A program made the position numbers and the translations under genes. A DNA stretch of 64,000 bases from Larimichthys crocea (taxonomy: Eukaryota > Chordata > Actinopteri > Sciaenidae), in assembly GCF_000972845.2 (NCBI RefSeq), contig NC_040016.1:3120701-3184700 (forward strand), read 5' to 3'. Below are positions 10,467 to 20,833 of the stretch, piece after piece; position 1 is the stretch's first letter, and each line of letters opens with the position of its first letter. A model generated the notes under the pieces. The model ran no database searches. It saw nothing but the letters and a program-made list of their open reading frames with translations, and was not told the DNA's origin.

Positions 10467-13355
10467 TCTTCCCTGACAGAACATTGTTGTTGTTGTTAAT
10501 TTACTTTGTTAGTGGGATTCCCATCAGGAACAACAGGAAAATTAATGTGCAGTGTGTTTTTTGAATAGTAAATGTATGCATGTGGTGCACACATTATGCT
10601 TATTGCCTTACATATTTGCTGGCGATTTATTTTCATGAGAGAATTAGAAGAATACATCACCTGTTCAAAACATTCCTACACTGTGTTTATATTATTATTA
10701 TTTTTTCCAAGGAAGCCATAAAGCAAAGTCCTTGTACAGAAGATTACAGAAAATAACAGCACCTCTAATGTTCAGTTGATTTCATTTCTTTCATTATCTG
10801 TATCTCCTGTCTATTTTGGTTGATTCCTATTCCTATCTATGGCTGCAGTACGCTTATACTAAGCCACCTGAAATTGAAAATATGTCTTTAGAAAGTCTCG
10901 GAGTCAATGAATATAAAAATTCTCATAACCCTAGTTCTCGAGATTTAGACCCTATGATATTAACATAAGATCTGTACCTGGAAAGCCTTACTGGATACGG
11001 AGGAAATGTAAATGTGAGATGTAAATACGCATGTATTTGGTACTGTGATCGGATCACATTTGGAGGTGGTCTGGCGTGTGGTGTGATCGGATCTCATCTA
11101 GGTGTGAATACAACAGCATGACCCTGTTCATGCTGAAACAAATCACCTTTCTACCGTTTGCCTCTTTCTACTACCTCAAGATGTTCTGGATAAAGCCAAA
11201 AGCATTAGTTTAGTTTTCATTTGTCTATAGTGCTGCTGTCCATGACCTGAAAAACATCTGCAGGTTTAGATCACATTGCAGGCTGAATGGCAATAATAAG
11301 ATGCCTATAATACAAGGTGTAAATATAAAGGCTGTTAGGATGTTATTATCTTGATAATATATCCAGACCACATGGTAAACCAGAACAGATGAGGTCTTAG
11401 TGCGGATTCTGCAAAACTATCATTTAGTGAACATGCTCAGAATCGTGTAGTGTAGCTGTGGAGAAGAGAATCGCCCCACACATTTGTTATACATTTTTTC
11501 AATCAGACAAGCATTAAATAGCGATCTGATAATTTAAGTGCAGCAGCTCAACAATTGCATTTTCCCCTGTAACAGGTAGCATTTATGTTTGAATAACAAT
11601 TGTATGCCTGTTCAGTTGTGTGACAACAGAAACAGAGAAATGTGTCAACAAGAACATCTAGATTGTGCGTTCAGCTACACTGAGACACAGTTCAAATGTT
11701 CAGGGAGAAAGGAGGAGGATGATAACCAGGCTGTCGGTCTTACTCCTTACTAGATGATAGCTTTAATGCACAATTTTCAGGTTTGCTGAAGGACAGAACA
11801 GAAAAAACGTTCCATTTTCATACTGCTTTACCATTTCACTGTGGAAAAATTCTCCAGAAACAACATTAAAAGACCAGTGTGGACACAACTTGTTTCCATA
11901 TTTGTCCTTATTAGTGTGGCTGTATTGTACTCTGTTGGGACTCGGGGCTCCTGAACATCTCGTTTGTGGCCATTAATTTAATTTAAAATTTTGGCAGGTG
12001 ATTAGTCTTAAATATGCACATGATTGCATGTGTGCAATCTGGCCAACTCTGTGCACACATGAACACACACACACATACTCACACAGAGTCACTTTCAATC
12101 AGCTGGTCACATTATTCCAATAATGAGTTTTGTTTTATCACAAGCAATTAAATCTAGGAGGATGCTGAAGGCTAATGTGAGCCACCTTTATTCAGCTCTA
12201 AATGGAAATATGCTGTGTTTGTAGCTCTTTAACTGTCTTCTAAGGCAATTATGCAACAACAAATGATAACAACCACAGATTTAGAATTATACAGTGTGCA
12301 ATTCTGTAACCTCAGATGATGGTTTTGTGCATTCTTCAGGTTGTAAAAGACTACAGCCGCATTTAAACTACATAATTTTACAGAACTGATGTCAGTAGTC
12401 ATTTATACTATTAACAATGAGGTCAATCTACAGAAACAGGCTCATGTAAGTCTATATAATAGCAGAGACATCTGTGGGGGAAGCTGTGAAAAATGTGGCT
12501 ACAGTGCTAGCCTGCTTCCTGAAATTGCTTACTTACACCATTCCACAGCATGCCTTGGCCTGTGAACGCTATCTACACCGCTATACCAATATTCTGTCAG
12601 GCTGCAGCTTATTCAAAAAGGACTGGATAACACATAGTCTAGATAAGACATAGCTTATGTTATCAAGAGTTTCAACGCTGAGAATAATAACGTTCACTTT
12701 TGTTTGCGTCTCTTTTCCATCACGTTATCTTGTTGTTTGTGCGTTGCAATGTTTCTAAAATATCACTGTTTATGTTTTAAGATAAAGTTTGAAATTCACA
12801 ATGTTATCAGCAAAAACTCCATGACTTAATCATGTTTCTACAGTATATACGTACATATGTCTTCCATCTTTTCCATCTTCAAGTTGGGGGGGCCTCATTT
12901 GAACTTGCTCATGCATAATCTCTGCAGCAGTCTGATGAAATATAGTTGAAAATATCACCGTCCATTACATTTTCAACAGTGCCATTCCTCTTGCATCCAT
13001 AATCAAGGAGGCAGAGAAATTTGCACGTCTCGTTTGTTTTTGAACAGTCCTGAGTTACTGTGTCAGTAAGTGACAAAAAAAATCCATGCTATTCAAGTTG
13101 ACCTTGACCTCTTTACAAGGTTTGATTTTTCTTTCTTTGCATGACAATGTTATATACATGATGTAAGTTTACAACTTACAGATTGCTAAATCTAGTGTTG
13201 TGTTGTGTTGTGTTCTACTTTTCTATTGAAGTAGTTGATAACAGAGGTAGCACATTTCCTTTAACCTTAGTCCTACATTGAGACGATAGTGTTTGAATTA
13301 AAGTATTCTCTACTAAGTTGACAATATTCTGTCAGGATGATTTACTACCTTTTAT
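10467..13355. other. intronic sequence, unassigned
   Basis: No exon or transposon recognised. A short (GTGTT)n run lies at about 13196-13215. Confidence 0.45.
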
Positions 13356-13360
13356 GTTTG
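13356..13360 (+). repeat. 5' target-site duplication GTTTG of gypsy element
   Basis: GTTTG immediately precedes TGTCATG and recurs immediately after CATTACA at 17822-17826. Confidence 0.85.
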
Positions 13361-13829
13361 TGTCATGATCCGCTCCTGGCTTTTCATCCCTATTGCCAGT
13401 TCTGCAAGTACCTGCCGACCACGCCCACCGTAGTGCAACTACCTTCACCTGTGTTCCCTCACCTGATTTAAACCCACTCTTCTCTTTCCGCTCAGTCTCT
13501 GCCAGATTGTCTTTAGCAGTATGCAAAGCTCTCTCACGTTATTTTCCAGATTGCTTCCTTGGTTTCAACCATGCATGTCCCTTACCCGTCTTTGTCGTCC
13601 CTGCCAAGGTAACCTGAACACCCTTCTGTTCCCTGACTCCTCTGCCTGCTCGCCCCTTGTCTGTCTCAAGTTTGGTTGGATTCCCTCCCTGGAGGTTTCT
13701 GGACTGTTTTGGCTAGCTCAGTTTGTGGACTATGCTGTGGATTTTTATGACCCTGTTTGGTCAATAAACTGTTGAACTGTTCCAAGGCTGGTCTGTGCTA
13801 TTCTTGGGTCCAACCTCACGCCCATTATA
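13361..13829 (+). repeat. 5' LTR of gypsy element
   Basis: Runs from TGTCATGATCC to CATTATA (469 bp). AATAAA at 13763-13768 is the likely polyadenylation signal. The segment at 13781-13829 matches 17766-17821 at the other end of the element, which fixes the LTR end. Confidence 0.85.
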
Positions 13830-13846
13830 GTACAATCTGGCCAAAA

Positions 13847-14560
13847 ATGGACCCAGCTCAGATTGACAACCGGATATCTCGGATGGAGGACATATTAAAA
13901 TCAGCTGGTTGCTGCTTCTGCGGCCGCCTCAGCAGAGAATCAGCAGGGCCTGGCACGTGTGGCATAAAATGGCAAGCATCCATGCACGCATCCAGTCTCT
14001 GGGGCTATCACCTGCTTCGCTGAGGGCCAAATCTTCATCACTGGCTTGGGCAAGCGCTGCTGCTCCACCACCTGTCTCAGCAGGAGTCGGTGCTCCTCTC
14101 CCTTCGCCCCCTGAGCCTAATCCGGGAGCACCTGAGCGTTATGACGGCTTTCTCTGCAACTGCTTCATCTTTTCTCTGCAACCACTCATCTTTTCCTCCA
14201 AGAAAGCCAGGGTGGCTTATACTATTAACCATCTCACTGGGCGGGTGTGTCTTTGGGGCACAGCTGAGTGGCAGAGGAGGACCCCTGCCTGCCATTCTTT
14301 CCAGTCTTTTGCCAACAAGCTCAGTAGGGTCTAGGGGCTGCTACTGGACGAGAGTTGTTGGATCTGGTTCAGGGGAGCCACTCAGTCACGGACTATGCTA
14401 TAGACTTCCACACCAAGGCCCCCATGTGTGACTGGAACCTGACCACTCTCCGTGATGTCTTTATGCGGGGGCTGGCTGGGTATATTAAAGATGAACTTGT
14501 AGCTCATAAACTGCCATCTTCACTGTAGGGTCTAATTGAGCTCGCCACCTGTCTTGACCT
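13847..14560 (+). pseudogene. gypsy Gag pseudogene
   Basis: The start ATG at 13847 lies 17 bp after the LTR and reads MDPAQIDNRISRMEDILK, the typical Sushi-like Gag start. A frameshift follows. In the next frame VSAGVGAPLPSPPEPN, then APERYDG and ARVAYTINHLTGR followed by WGTAEW match the capsid-like region. From 14340 the frame gives RELLDLVQGSHSVTDYAIDF and LRDVFMRGLAGYIKDEL, then a stop near 14526 and GLIELA. The CCHC zinc knuckle is absent: the sequence passes straight into the protease motif. Confidence 0.85.
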
Positions 14561-15200
14561 CATTGATTCAGGGGCCAATGAGAGCATTATGGACTAGGCC
14601 CTCGCTCTCCGGCTTGGACTCCGCCCAGAGAAACTGCTGGGGATATGTGCTGGGGAGGGTGACGTCTAAAACCAACCCCTGTGTGCATGCTCCTGCCGGG
14701 GGGCCACAGTGAGACCATCCAGTTCCTGCTCCTGTCTACTCCAAGCCAGCCTGTCATCCTGGGGTACTGCTGGCTTCGCAGGCACAACCCCAACATTGAT
14801 TGGACTACCTGTTCCAACCAGGAGTGGGGAGAGACCTGCCAGCGGACCTGCCTCAGGACACCATCGCTGTCACCTGCTTCTCCTGTTCCTGCTCCAGCCC
14901 CAGATCTCACTGGAGTTCTAGCAGTTTATCATGACCTGAAAGAGGTGTTCAACAAAGCTAAGGCCACCTCCTTGCCACCTCACCATCCCTATGACTGTGC
15001 CATAGACCTACTCCCGGGCACTTTGCCTCCCAAAGGATGCTTCTACTCTCTCTGCCCATGAGAAAAAGGCCATGGAGGAGTACATACAAGATTCCTTAGC
15101 GGCAGGGATCATCCGCCCTTCCTCTTCACCTGCTGGTGCAGGGTTTTTGTTTGTGGATAAGAAGGACAAGTCTTCTGATCTCACTTATGGACATTGTCTG
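14561..15200 (+). pseudogene. gypsy protease and reverse transcriptase N-terminus, broken
   Basis: LIDSGANESIMD at 14562-14594 contains the aspartic protease DSGA motif, followed by a TAG stop and LRLGLRPEKL. After a frame change [17 protein letters not shown] gives the retropepsin C-terminal LGxxWL block. From about 14924 [13 protein letters not shown], then [19 protein letters not shown] opens reverse transcriptase. A TGA follows near 15059, then [20 protein letters not shown] and [15 protein letters not shown] to about 15170. The YxDD catalytic region is missing at the LINE insertion. Confidence 0.85.
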
Positions 15201-16610
15201 GTGACAGACCACGGACTCCCACGATTACTTTAACTCAACTGTTAAGTTTGAGATTTACATGGACAGTAGCAGCTGTCATGGCTGTATGTGTGGACTGCAA
15301 CACTTCTTACTTACAGTTGAAGAATGAGATCCACCGACTTGAGTCTGAGCTCTGAAAAAGGGACCAAATGATTGAGGGCTTTATCTCGGTTACCGCTGCC
15401 CAGTCAAAACATATTTCATGTATGCAGTCCTCAACAGGCAACAATGCACACTGGCTCTTTACCTTTACCTGCCCGGAGGTGCTTCCAGGTGAGGAGAGCG
15501 GCCTCTAATTGGACCGGGAGCCGGCGTGAAGGGTGGCACCACCACTGCTGCATTGGGCCTTGATGCCACAACGCCGCTGACAGCCTGTCAGACACCACAA
15601 GCTGATCCAGAGGTCTACATCAGAAACGGGCCAAATGCTCCTGTTGCTCCTTGACCCAGCCATCCTGGATGGAAGTGGTGCGACGTGGACTCAGGAGAGT
15701 CTCAGCTGGTCTGCATCCACAACCTTCGTTGGCTATCTCCAACAGCTTCACTGTCCTCCCGGAGGATGCTTCCGTCCATCCTGACGCTGCACCTGCAGCT
15801 TCCACCTCACCTGGCCCTCAAAACACTTCAGCTGTGTTTGCAGCGAGCCATAAAAAGGCTACTTGTCGCTCTACAGCAGTAAATGACTGCCGTAGGTTGC
15901 TGAAGGAAGCCATGATCAGGCGGTCTGGGGGTCTCTCTGGAGCGAGTCTTAAGCAGCCTCCTCGCCTCTGACCTCCTGCACAGAGCCCCCACATAGCGTC
16001 AACTGAACGTCCTCAGCATTGTTCAGACAGCCCAGAAACTTTGGCCCCTCGACCCCTCTTTCCCCCCACCACGCTGATCATTGGTGACTCCATAACCCGG
16101 GACATTCGCTTAATTAATGCAGCCACATACTGTTTCCCTGGAGCCACAGTCCCCCACATCCTGGATAAACTTCTGTATCTCATGGCCTTGAAATCTGAGT
16201 GCACTAAAAGTGATTTGAATCTTCTTTTTACTGTTTAAAAAACTCTGGAAAGTCTGTTTTCATATCTGGCCCCATACCGACTCTGGGTCGTGGAGTTGAC
16301 TGTTTCGTAGACACTTGCCTTCCCATTTGGCTCCAATCGGCCAGCAGGATGCGCAATTTTGGTTTTATTGACAATTTTAACTTGTTCTGGGATCATGACT
16401 CTCTTTTTACAGAGATGGGATCCATCCAAAAAAGAGTGGTAGCCAAATGCTATCTGCTAAACTTCAACATGCGGTGCACACCTTTTCATGTGACTGACTC
16501 TTTACATCTCTCACACCCCCTCCGGCTTCCCTCCTGCCACATGCACACACATCTACTCACAGCCATTTCTCAGTTTCTTCTAACGGTCCTACATCTCCTA
16601 CTCCTGCATC
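15200..16610 (+). mobile_element. nested LINE fragment with SGNH/GDSL-esterase ORF1
   Basis: This segment splits the gypsy reverse transcriptase. A putative ORF1 starts at 15278 (MAVCVDCNTSYLQLKNEIHRL, coiled-coil-like), is broken by stops, and later reads NSFTVLPED. At about 16062-16130 it reads PTTLIIGDSITRDIRLINA and CFPGATVPHILDKL, where GDS is the catalytic Ser block of an SGNH hydrolase. NFGFIDNFNLFWDHDSLF at 16352-16405 and the following GSIQKR correspond to the end of that domain (normally DGLHPNR); the His of the catalytic DxxH is not preserved. Such esterase-bearing ORF1 proteins occur in fish L2/CR1-group LINEs. No endonuclease or reverse transcriptase follows. Both boundaries are approximate. 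Confidence 0.7.
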
Positions 16611-17370
16611 AAGACATATGGGATACATCATTGCCAAAGACTGCTTACAGATGGATCCACCTAAGGTCTCAGCAGTGACCTCCTGGCCGGGAGACACGCA
16701 AGCAACTGCAGCGTTTCCTGGGGTTTGTCAATTTCTACTGCCGTTTTATCAGAGGTTTCAGATCCATTGCCTCTCCCCTATCGGCCCTCACCTCATCCAA
16801 GACATCTTTCCGCTGGACTGACGAAGCGCAAGGCACCTTTGACACCCTCAAGACTCGCTTCTCCACTGCTCCCATCCTCCAGATCCCCAAACCTGAGCGC
16901 CAGTTCATTGTGGAAGTGGACGCATCCAGCATGGGGGTGGGGTGGTTCTGTCTCAGTGATCCAATGTCGACCAGAACGTCTACCCCTGCATCTTTTTCTC
17001 CCGCCACCTAACTCCCATGGAAAGGAACTACGATATTGGTAACAGGGAGCTTCTGGTGGTGAAACTGGCCTTGGAGGAGTGGCGCAGCTGGCTAGAGGGA
17101 GCCAAAGTGCCATTCATTGTATGGACTGATCATTGCAACCTGGAATATATTTGATCTGAGACTGAATTCCAGACAGGCCCGTTGGTCACTGTTCTTTGAC
17201 AGGTTCAACTTCACACTGTCCTATCAACCCGGGTTTCGTAACATCAAACCAGATGCACTTTCCCTGCAGTTTCCTGAGTGTCCTGATGAAACAGTGGAGC
17301 CCTCCACCATTGTCCCAGCCTCCTGTCTCGTTGCCTCTGTCACTTGGGAGATAGGAGAGGGTGCGGGCTG
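16611..17370 (+). pseudogene. gypsy reverse transcriptase C-terminus and RNase H, broken
   Basis: From 16621 GYIIAKDCLQMDPPKVSAVTSW resumes the gypsy protein. Frameshifted pieces then give RFLGFVNFYCRF, SPLSALTSSKTSFRWTDEAQ and FDTLKTRFSTAPILQIPKPE. RNase H follows with QFIVEVDASSMGVG (catalytic Asp, about 16905-16940), [14 protein letters not shown] (catalytic Glu, about 17043-17083) and [13 protein letters not shown] (catalytic Asp, about 17113-17151). [19 protein letters not shown] and [12 protein letters not shown] finish it. At about 17360-17380 the sequence jumps to the integrase C-terminus. Confidence 0.85.
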
Positions 17371-17375
17371 CCACT

Positions 17376-17765
17376 GAGGACCAGCCTGGTCCTAGTTCCT
17401 GTCCAGCACCACACACCGGCTCCCACCTACCAGGTTGGCCAGAGGGTCTGGCTGTCCACCCATGACCTGCCCCTAAAGGTGGAGAACCGCAAGCTGGATC
17501 CTAAGTTTGTTGGCCCCTATCCTATCGCTCGCACCTGACGTTCCATGTCTCCAGGATCAAGCCAGTCTGAGGGAGTCCTCTGGTTCCTTCCATGCCGCCT
17601 CCACCGCTGTCAGGCGCCTCGCTGCCGTGGATATGGAATGCAATATCTTGTGGACTGGGAGGGGTACGGTTCCTGGGTGCCGGCTTGGTTCATTGCTGCC
17701 TCTTCCTGCTCATCTTTCTCTTCTGCTACAGAGGACGTGGACTCTGCTGCCTCTAAAGAATTTTG
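17376..17765 (+). pseudogene. gypsy integrase C-terminus and chromodomain, truncated
   Basis: [33 protein letters not shown] and, after a frameshift, [10 protein letters not shown] form the GPY/F module of chromovirus integrases. At 17626-17690 GMQYLVDWEGYGSWVPAW is a chromodomain core, shortened between GYG and SWVPA. The zinc-binding and D,D-35-E regions that should precede this are deleted. Confidence 0.82.
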
Positions 17766-17821
17766 GTCCAAGGCTGGTCTCAGTCTGTGCTATTCTTGGG
17801 TCCAACCTCATGCCCATTACA
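17766..17821 (+). repeat. 3' LTR remnant
   Basis: TCCAAGGCTGGTCT, then GTGCTATTCTTGGGTCCAAC and CCCATTACA match the last ~50 bp of the 5' LTR, with a small CAGT insertion. The rest of this LTR is missing. Confidence 0.8.
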
Positions 17822-17826
17822 GTTTG

Positions 17827-18405
17827 AGCTCAGTGGGCAAGATTTTTCGATTTCAGCTTTCTAGTTTGACGTCATCACCCACCAAAGCATACAAATGTCA
17901 ACGTTTGCTTTTGGATGTTTGGAAATGTTGGTTGCACATTATGCTTAGGGATAAGCCAGATTAATGTTTATCAAGGGAGCCATTAAAATGTTAGAAAAAA
18001 TAAATAGAATAGATTTTTTTTACTCATAAAGTCCTAATTTTATTAAATCAAAATCATGGATTTTCATAGGACTTTAGTGAAAAAAAACTGCTGATCTAAT
18101 CTTCAACGTGGCCATAAAACAGTAATATGAGCTTTTTCTGATGAAAGAGATTATGTGTTGTGGGAATTGAACAGGAGGAAGGTTTCAGGGCATTATAGTA
18201 TCAGATATGCACTGATGCTCATGGGAAACAACTCATCACACCATGTGGTGAGAAGGCAGGAATAACAAAGACTGTGTCACTTGCAAGCTTTTCCCATTTT
18301 TGCTTATAAGCACTTAATGATGCTCAGAGTAAAGCTTTTTTTTCTGTTATTTGCCTGTCAGTGGGCTGTTGTAACTAATTCTTAGTTTTCTCCTTTCTCT
18401 GTCAG
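17827..18405. other. intron sequence before the slc2a9 exon
   Basis: No gene or known repeat is seen apart from the polypyrimidine tract and AG that end at 18405. Confidence 0.5.
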
Positions 18406-18533
18406 GTGGCATCCCCTTTATCCTTACCGGGGAACTGTTTGAGCAGTCCTACAGACCAGCTGCCTTCATGATTGCTGGCACCGTAAACTGGCTGTCCAAC
18501 TTTGCTGTTGGTCTCCTGTTCCCATTCATTCAG
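18406..18533 (+). CDS. slc2a9: slc2a9-like (GLUT9) penultimate coding exon
   Basis: This exon encodes part of a facilitative urate/hexose transporter of the plasma membrane (SLC2, major facilitator superfamily). It is 128 bp long, preceded by a pyrimidine-rich tract and AG (18404-18405), and followed by the donor GTCAGT at 18534. The first two bases complete a codon begun in the previous exon, a Gly if that exon ends in G. The 42 full codons then start [11 protein letters not shown] and end [33 protein letters not shown] and LLFPFIQ match the end of helix 10 and helix 11 of GLUT9 much better than GLUT5, GLUT7 or GLUT11. No stop or frameshift is seen. Teleosts can carry slc2a9-like paralogues, which this short stretch cannot tell apart. 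The gene assignment comes from recalled family sequence, not a search. Confidence 0.9.
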
Positions 18534-18801
18534 GTCAGTTATCTCATCTAAATGTATATGCATGTATGTACACATCCTATTACCTCAACACAAGATTACA
18601 ACGTCAGTAGAGATGCTTCAAATAAACAGAGGTGGGAAGTAACAAGCTATTTCCCGGTACTCAAGTATTTTTTTGTTTGGTTTGTTTGTTTGTTTTTAAT
18701 TTTAATTTAATATTATTGTATATTATTATTAATATTCATTTTTTGAGATGCATATCAAACATGACAGACGAAACATGGCAAAACAGCCAAGAATGTTCAC
18801 A

Positions 18802-18893
18802 TTTTTGCCACTTTTGCAAATAAACAATTGACACTTCTGTAAAATGATTTTTGCCACTTTTGCAAATAAACAATTGACACTTCTGTAAAATGA
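18802..18893 (+). repeat. perfect 46 bp tandem duplication
   Basis: Two identical 46 bp units (18802-18847 and 18848-18893) start TTTTTGCCACTTTTGCAAAT and end GTAAAATGA. Identity suggests a recent event. Confidence 0.95.
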
Positions 18894-20199
18894 GGCATCT
18901 TACTCAGTAAGTCACTGCTGCATTGTCAGCTAAACCAAATGAACATCAGCTATGTTGCTTCAACCTTTGCAGTCCATTAAAGCTCCTCGCTGCAGTGGCT
19001 ACCTGCCACACCATGCTGTTGAGTGGTTATGCTTGCTTTCATTATTTTGTACTCCTATCACATAACTTTTCTATCCTCAGCTCTAATTGTTGCCAGCAGG
19101 GTCAGTGATCCCTGCTAATTTATAAGCTTTTCATAATAATATTTTGTTACATCAATGATCAGAGTGCTCCTAACCGAACCTGCACAGCCAAATTTTAAAG
19201 AAAATATGGACGATAATGAAGGAAAAACTGGGATTGTGGATTCCGCTCTCTTACTTTTTGCAAGATAGATTTCATCACTTTGCTCTGGCCGACTCAGCTT
19301 TGGTGCTTTTAAAATAAGAGCTGACCTAACAATACAAAACATGGAAATTAAATCACCAGTCTTGCTTTACTATAAGTCAGTTTGATCACGATCTTGGCTG
19401 GAAGAGCAGTAAGAAAGAGCAGCTAAACCACAAAGGGTTTCCACCAGGCATTTGTTTTTATTATGCAACCAGGAGTTTTTATTTCCTCTGTTAGTGTGAC
19501 TATTTGAGCAATTATAACTGCAAGATATTTATATTACACATAATGTTCAGTTTAGTCATTTTACAGTAAAAACAGTGGTGTAATGTCATATGTGGCTCTG
19601 CAGGGAGTTTTCCAATGTTTACACTATAACCCTGATTATATCATCAAAGTTGTAGTTCTCAGATTTGGCCTGATAATTAGTATATTTTTACCAGAAATCC
19701 TGCACCATAAACTGAAGAAATTGTTTGGGCATTTAGGAGGTGGAGGTGACTAATGTCTAATGAAAGCTGATATTGAGTTTTAGGTTTTTGTTCAATGCAG
19801 CGGTTAACTCTATCCACATACTGTAAGCCTGTGCTTTACTTGCACTTTACAGATGTTACATGAAGTGTCCCCTCTTATACACATCAATATAAGGACCTGG
19901 TTTTGTGTTGGTCTGTGAGCTCTGTCTCAGCCTTTGACTGCCCAGCAGCACTGTGGCTGAACAGATCCAGTGACTGCGGATGTTGTACTGCTGACGTGCT
20001 TCTTTGGCTGCTCGGCCTTGTAAGCAAGGTGTTGCTGGTGAAACATGAGACACGAGAGGAATTCTGAATATATTGTTGTTTGTTGTTTATAGTATATTGT
20101 TTGTTTTAAATAAAGTGGTCCGATGCTTTTCCAGTACAGAAATACCTGCTTAGCCCACTATCGTGTTTTTAGCTTTTACCTACGGTAGCCGGTACCTAC
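18894..20199. other. intron sequence, unassigned
   Basis: No gene or classified repeat is recognised. Confidence 0.45.
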
Positions 20200-20833
20200 T
20201 ATTGCTGCAAATAATAGAAACACTGCAAAAAAAAGAAACGCTGCTGCAAATAAAAGAGGCTGCAAATAATAGAAACACTGCAAAAAAAAAGAAACGCTGT
20301 TGCAAATAAATAGGGCTGCAAATAAAAAAGGCTGCTGCAAATAAAACAACAACAACGATGCAAACAACGGAAGTGAATTACCGGGGACTATTATTGCCGG
20401 TGCACCGGTGTTTTTTATGTGAGAGAAGAAGAAGAAGACCAAGAAAGAGTAAAATAAGAAGAAGACATGAAATAAAAAGAAAAACGAATGAATAAGAAAA
20501 TGAAACGGTTAGTGTTTACTGTCGCTACGTGACTGTACTTGTCAGTGTGTTATAGTTAGGCCATGTAGCCCCAGGTATCAAGCTGAACTGGAGGATGCTG
20601 TGTGCGAGAGAAGTACAAGTACAGTCACGTAGCGACAGTAATTACTAACCTTTTCGTTTACTTGTTCATTCGTTTTTCTTCTTATTTCTCTCTCTCTCTT
20701 GGTCTTCTTCTTCTTCTCTCACATAAAAAACACCGGTAATAATAGTCCCCGGTAATTCACTTCCGTTGTGGCTTATTTTATTTGCATTGTTGTTGTTTTA
20801 TTTGCAGCGGCATTTCTTTTTGTTTGCAGCGTT
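20200..20833. mobile_element. large hairpin (foldback) MITE
   Basis: Outer ends carry repeated GCTGCAAATAAA-type motifs. Inner arms are near-identical inverted repeats: GGAAGTGAATTACCGGGGAC (20369 onward) mirrors 20747-20766; TTTTTTATGTGAGAGAAGAAG mirrors 20711-20731; TACTGTCGCTACGTGACTGT at about 20518-20537 mirrors 20623-20642. The arms are about 220 bp with a ~70 bp loop centred near 20580. No transposase frame is present. The Phe-rich minus-strand frame across the left arm is a translation artefact. The family is not recognised. Confidence 0.85.

Larger units (their letters stand above)
13361..17821 (+). mobile_element. Sushi-like Ty3/gypsy chromovirus retrotransposon, defective
   Basis: A 4.46 kb element opens TGTCATG, closes CATTACA and is flanked by a 5 bp duplication (GTTTG). 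It has a 5' LTR, then gag, protease, reverse transcriptase, RNase H, integrase C-terminus and chromodomain remnants in that order, and only ~56 bp of the 3' LTR. Frames are broken many times. Three internal deletions are inferred: the Gag zinc-knuckle region, most of integrase including its catalytic core, and most of the 3' LTR. A LINE fragment interrupts reverse transcriptase at about 15200-16610. It cannot move by its own proteins. It lies upstream of the slc2a9 penultimate exon in the same orientation. Confidence 0.92.

Noticed and set aside
1..18405. Upstream slc2a9 exons (helices 7-10)
   Set aside because: Expected on this strand, but I saw no GLUT-like segment with splice sites. Short exons of ~100 bp could have been missed by eye.
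20176..20442. 88-codon Phe/Leu-rich minus-strand frame resembling a membrane protein
   Set aside because: It is the translation of A-rich GCTGCAAATAAA-type repeats in a hairpin element.
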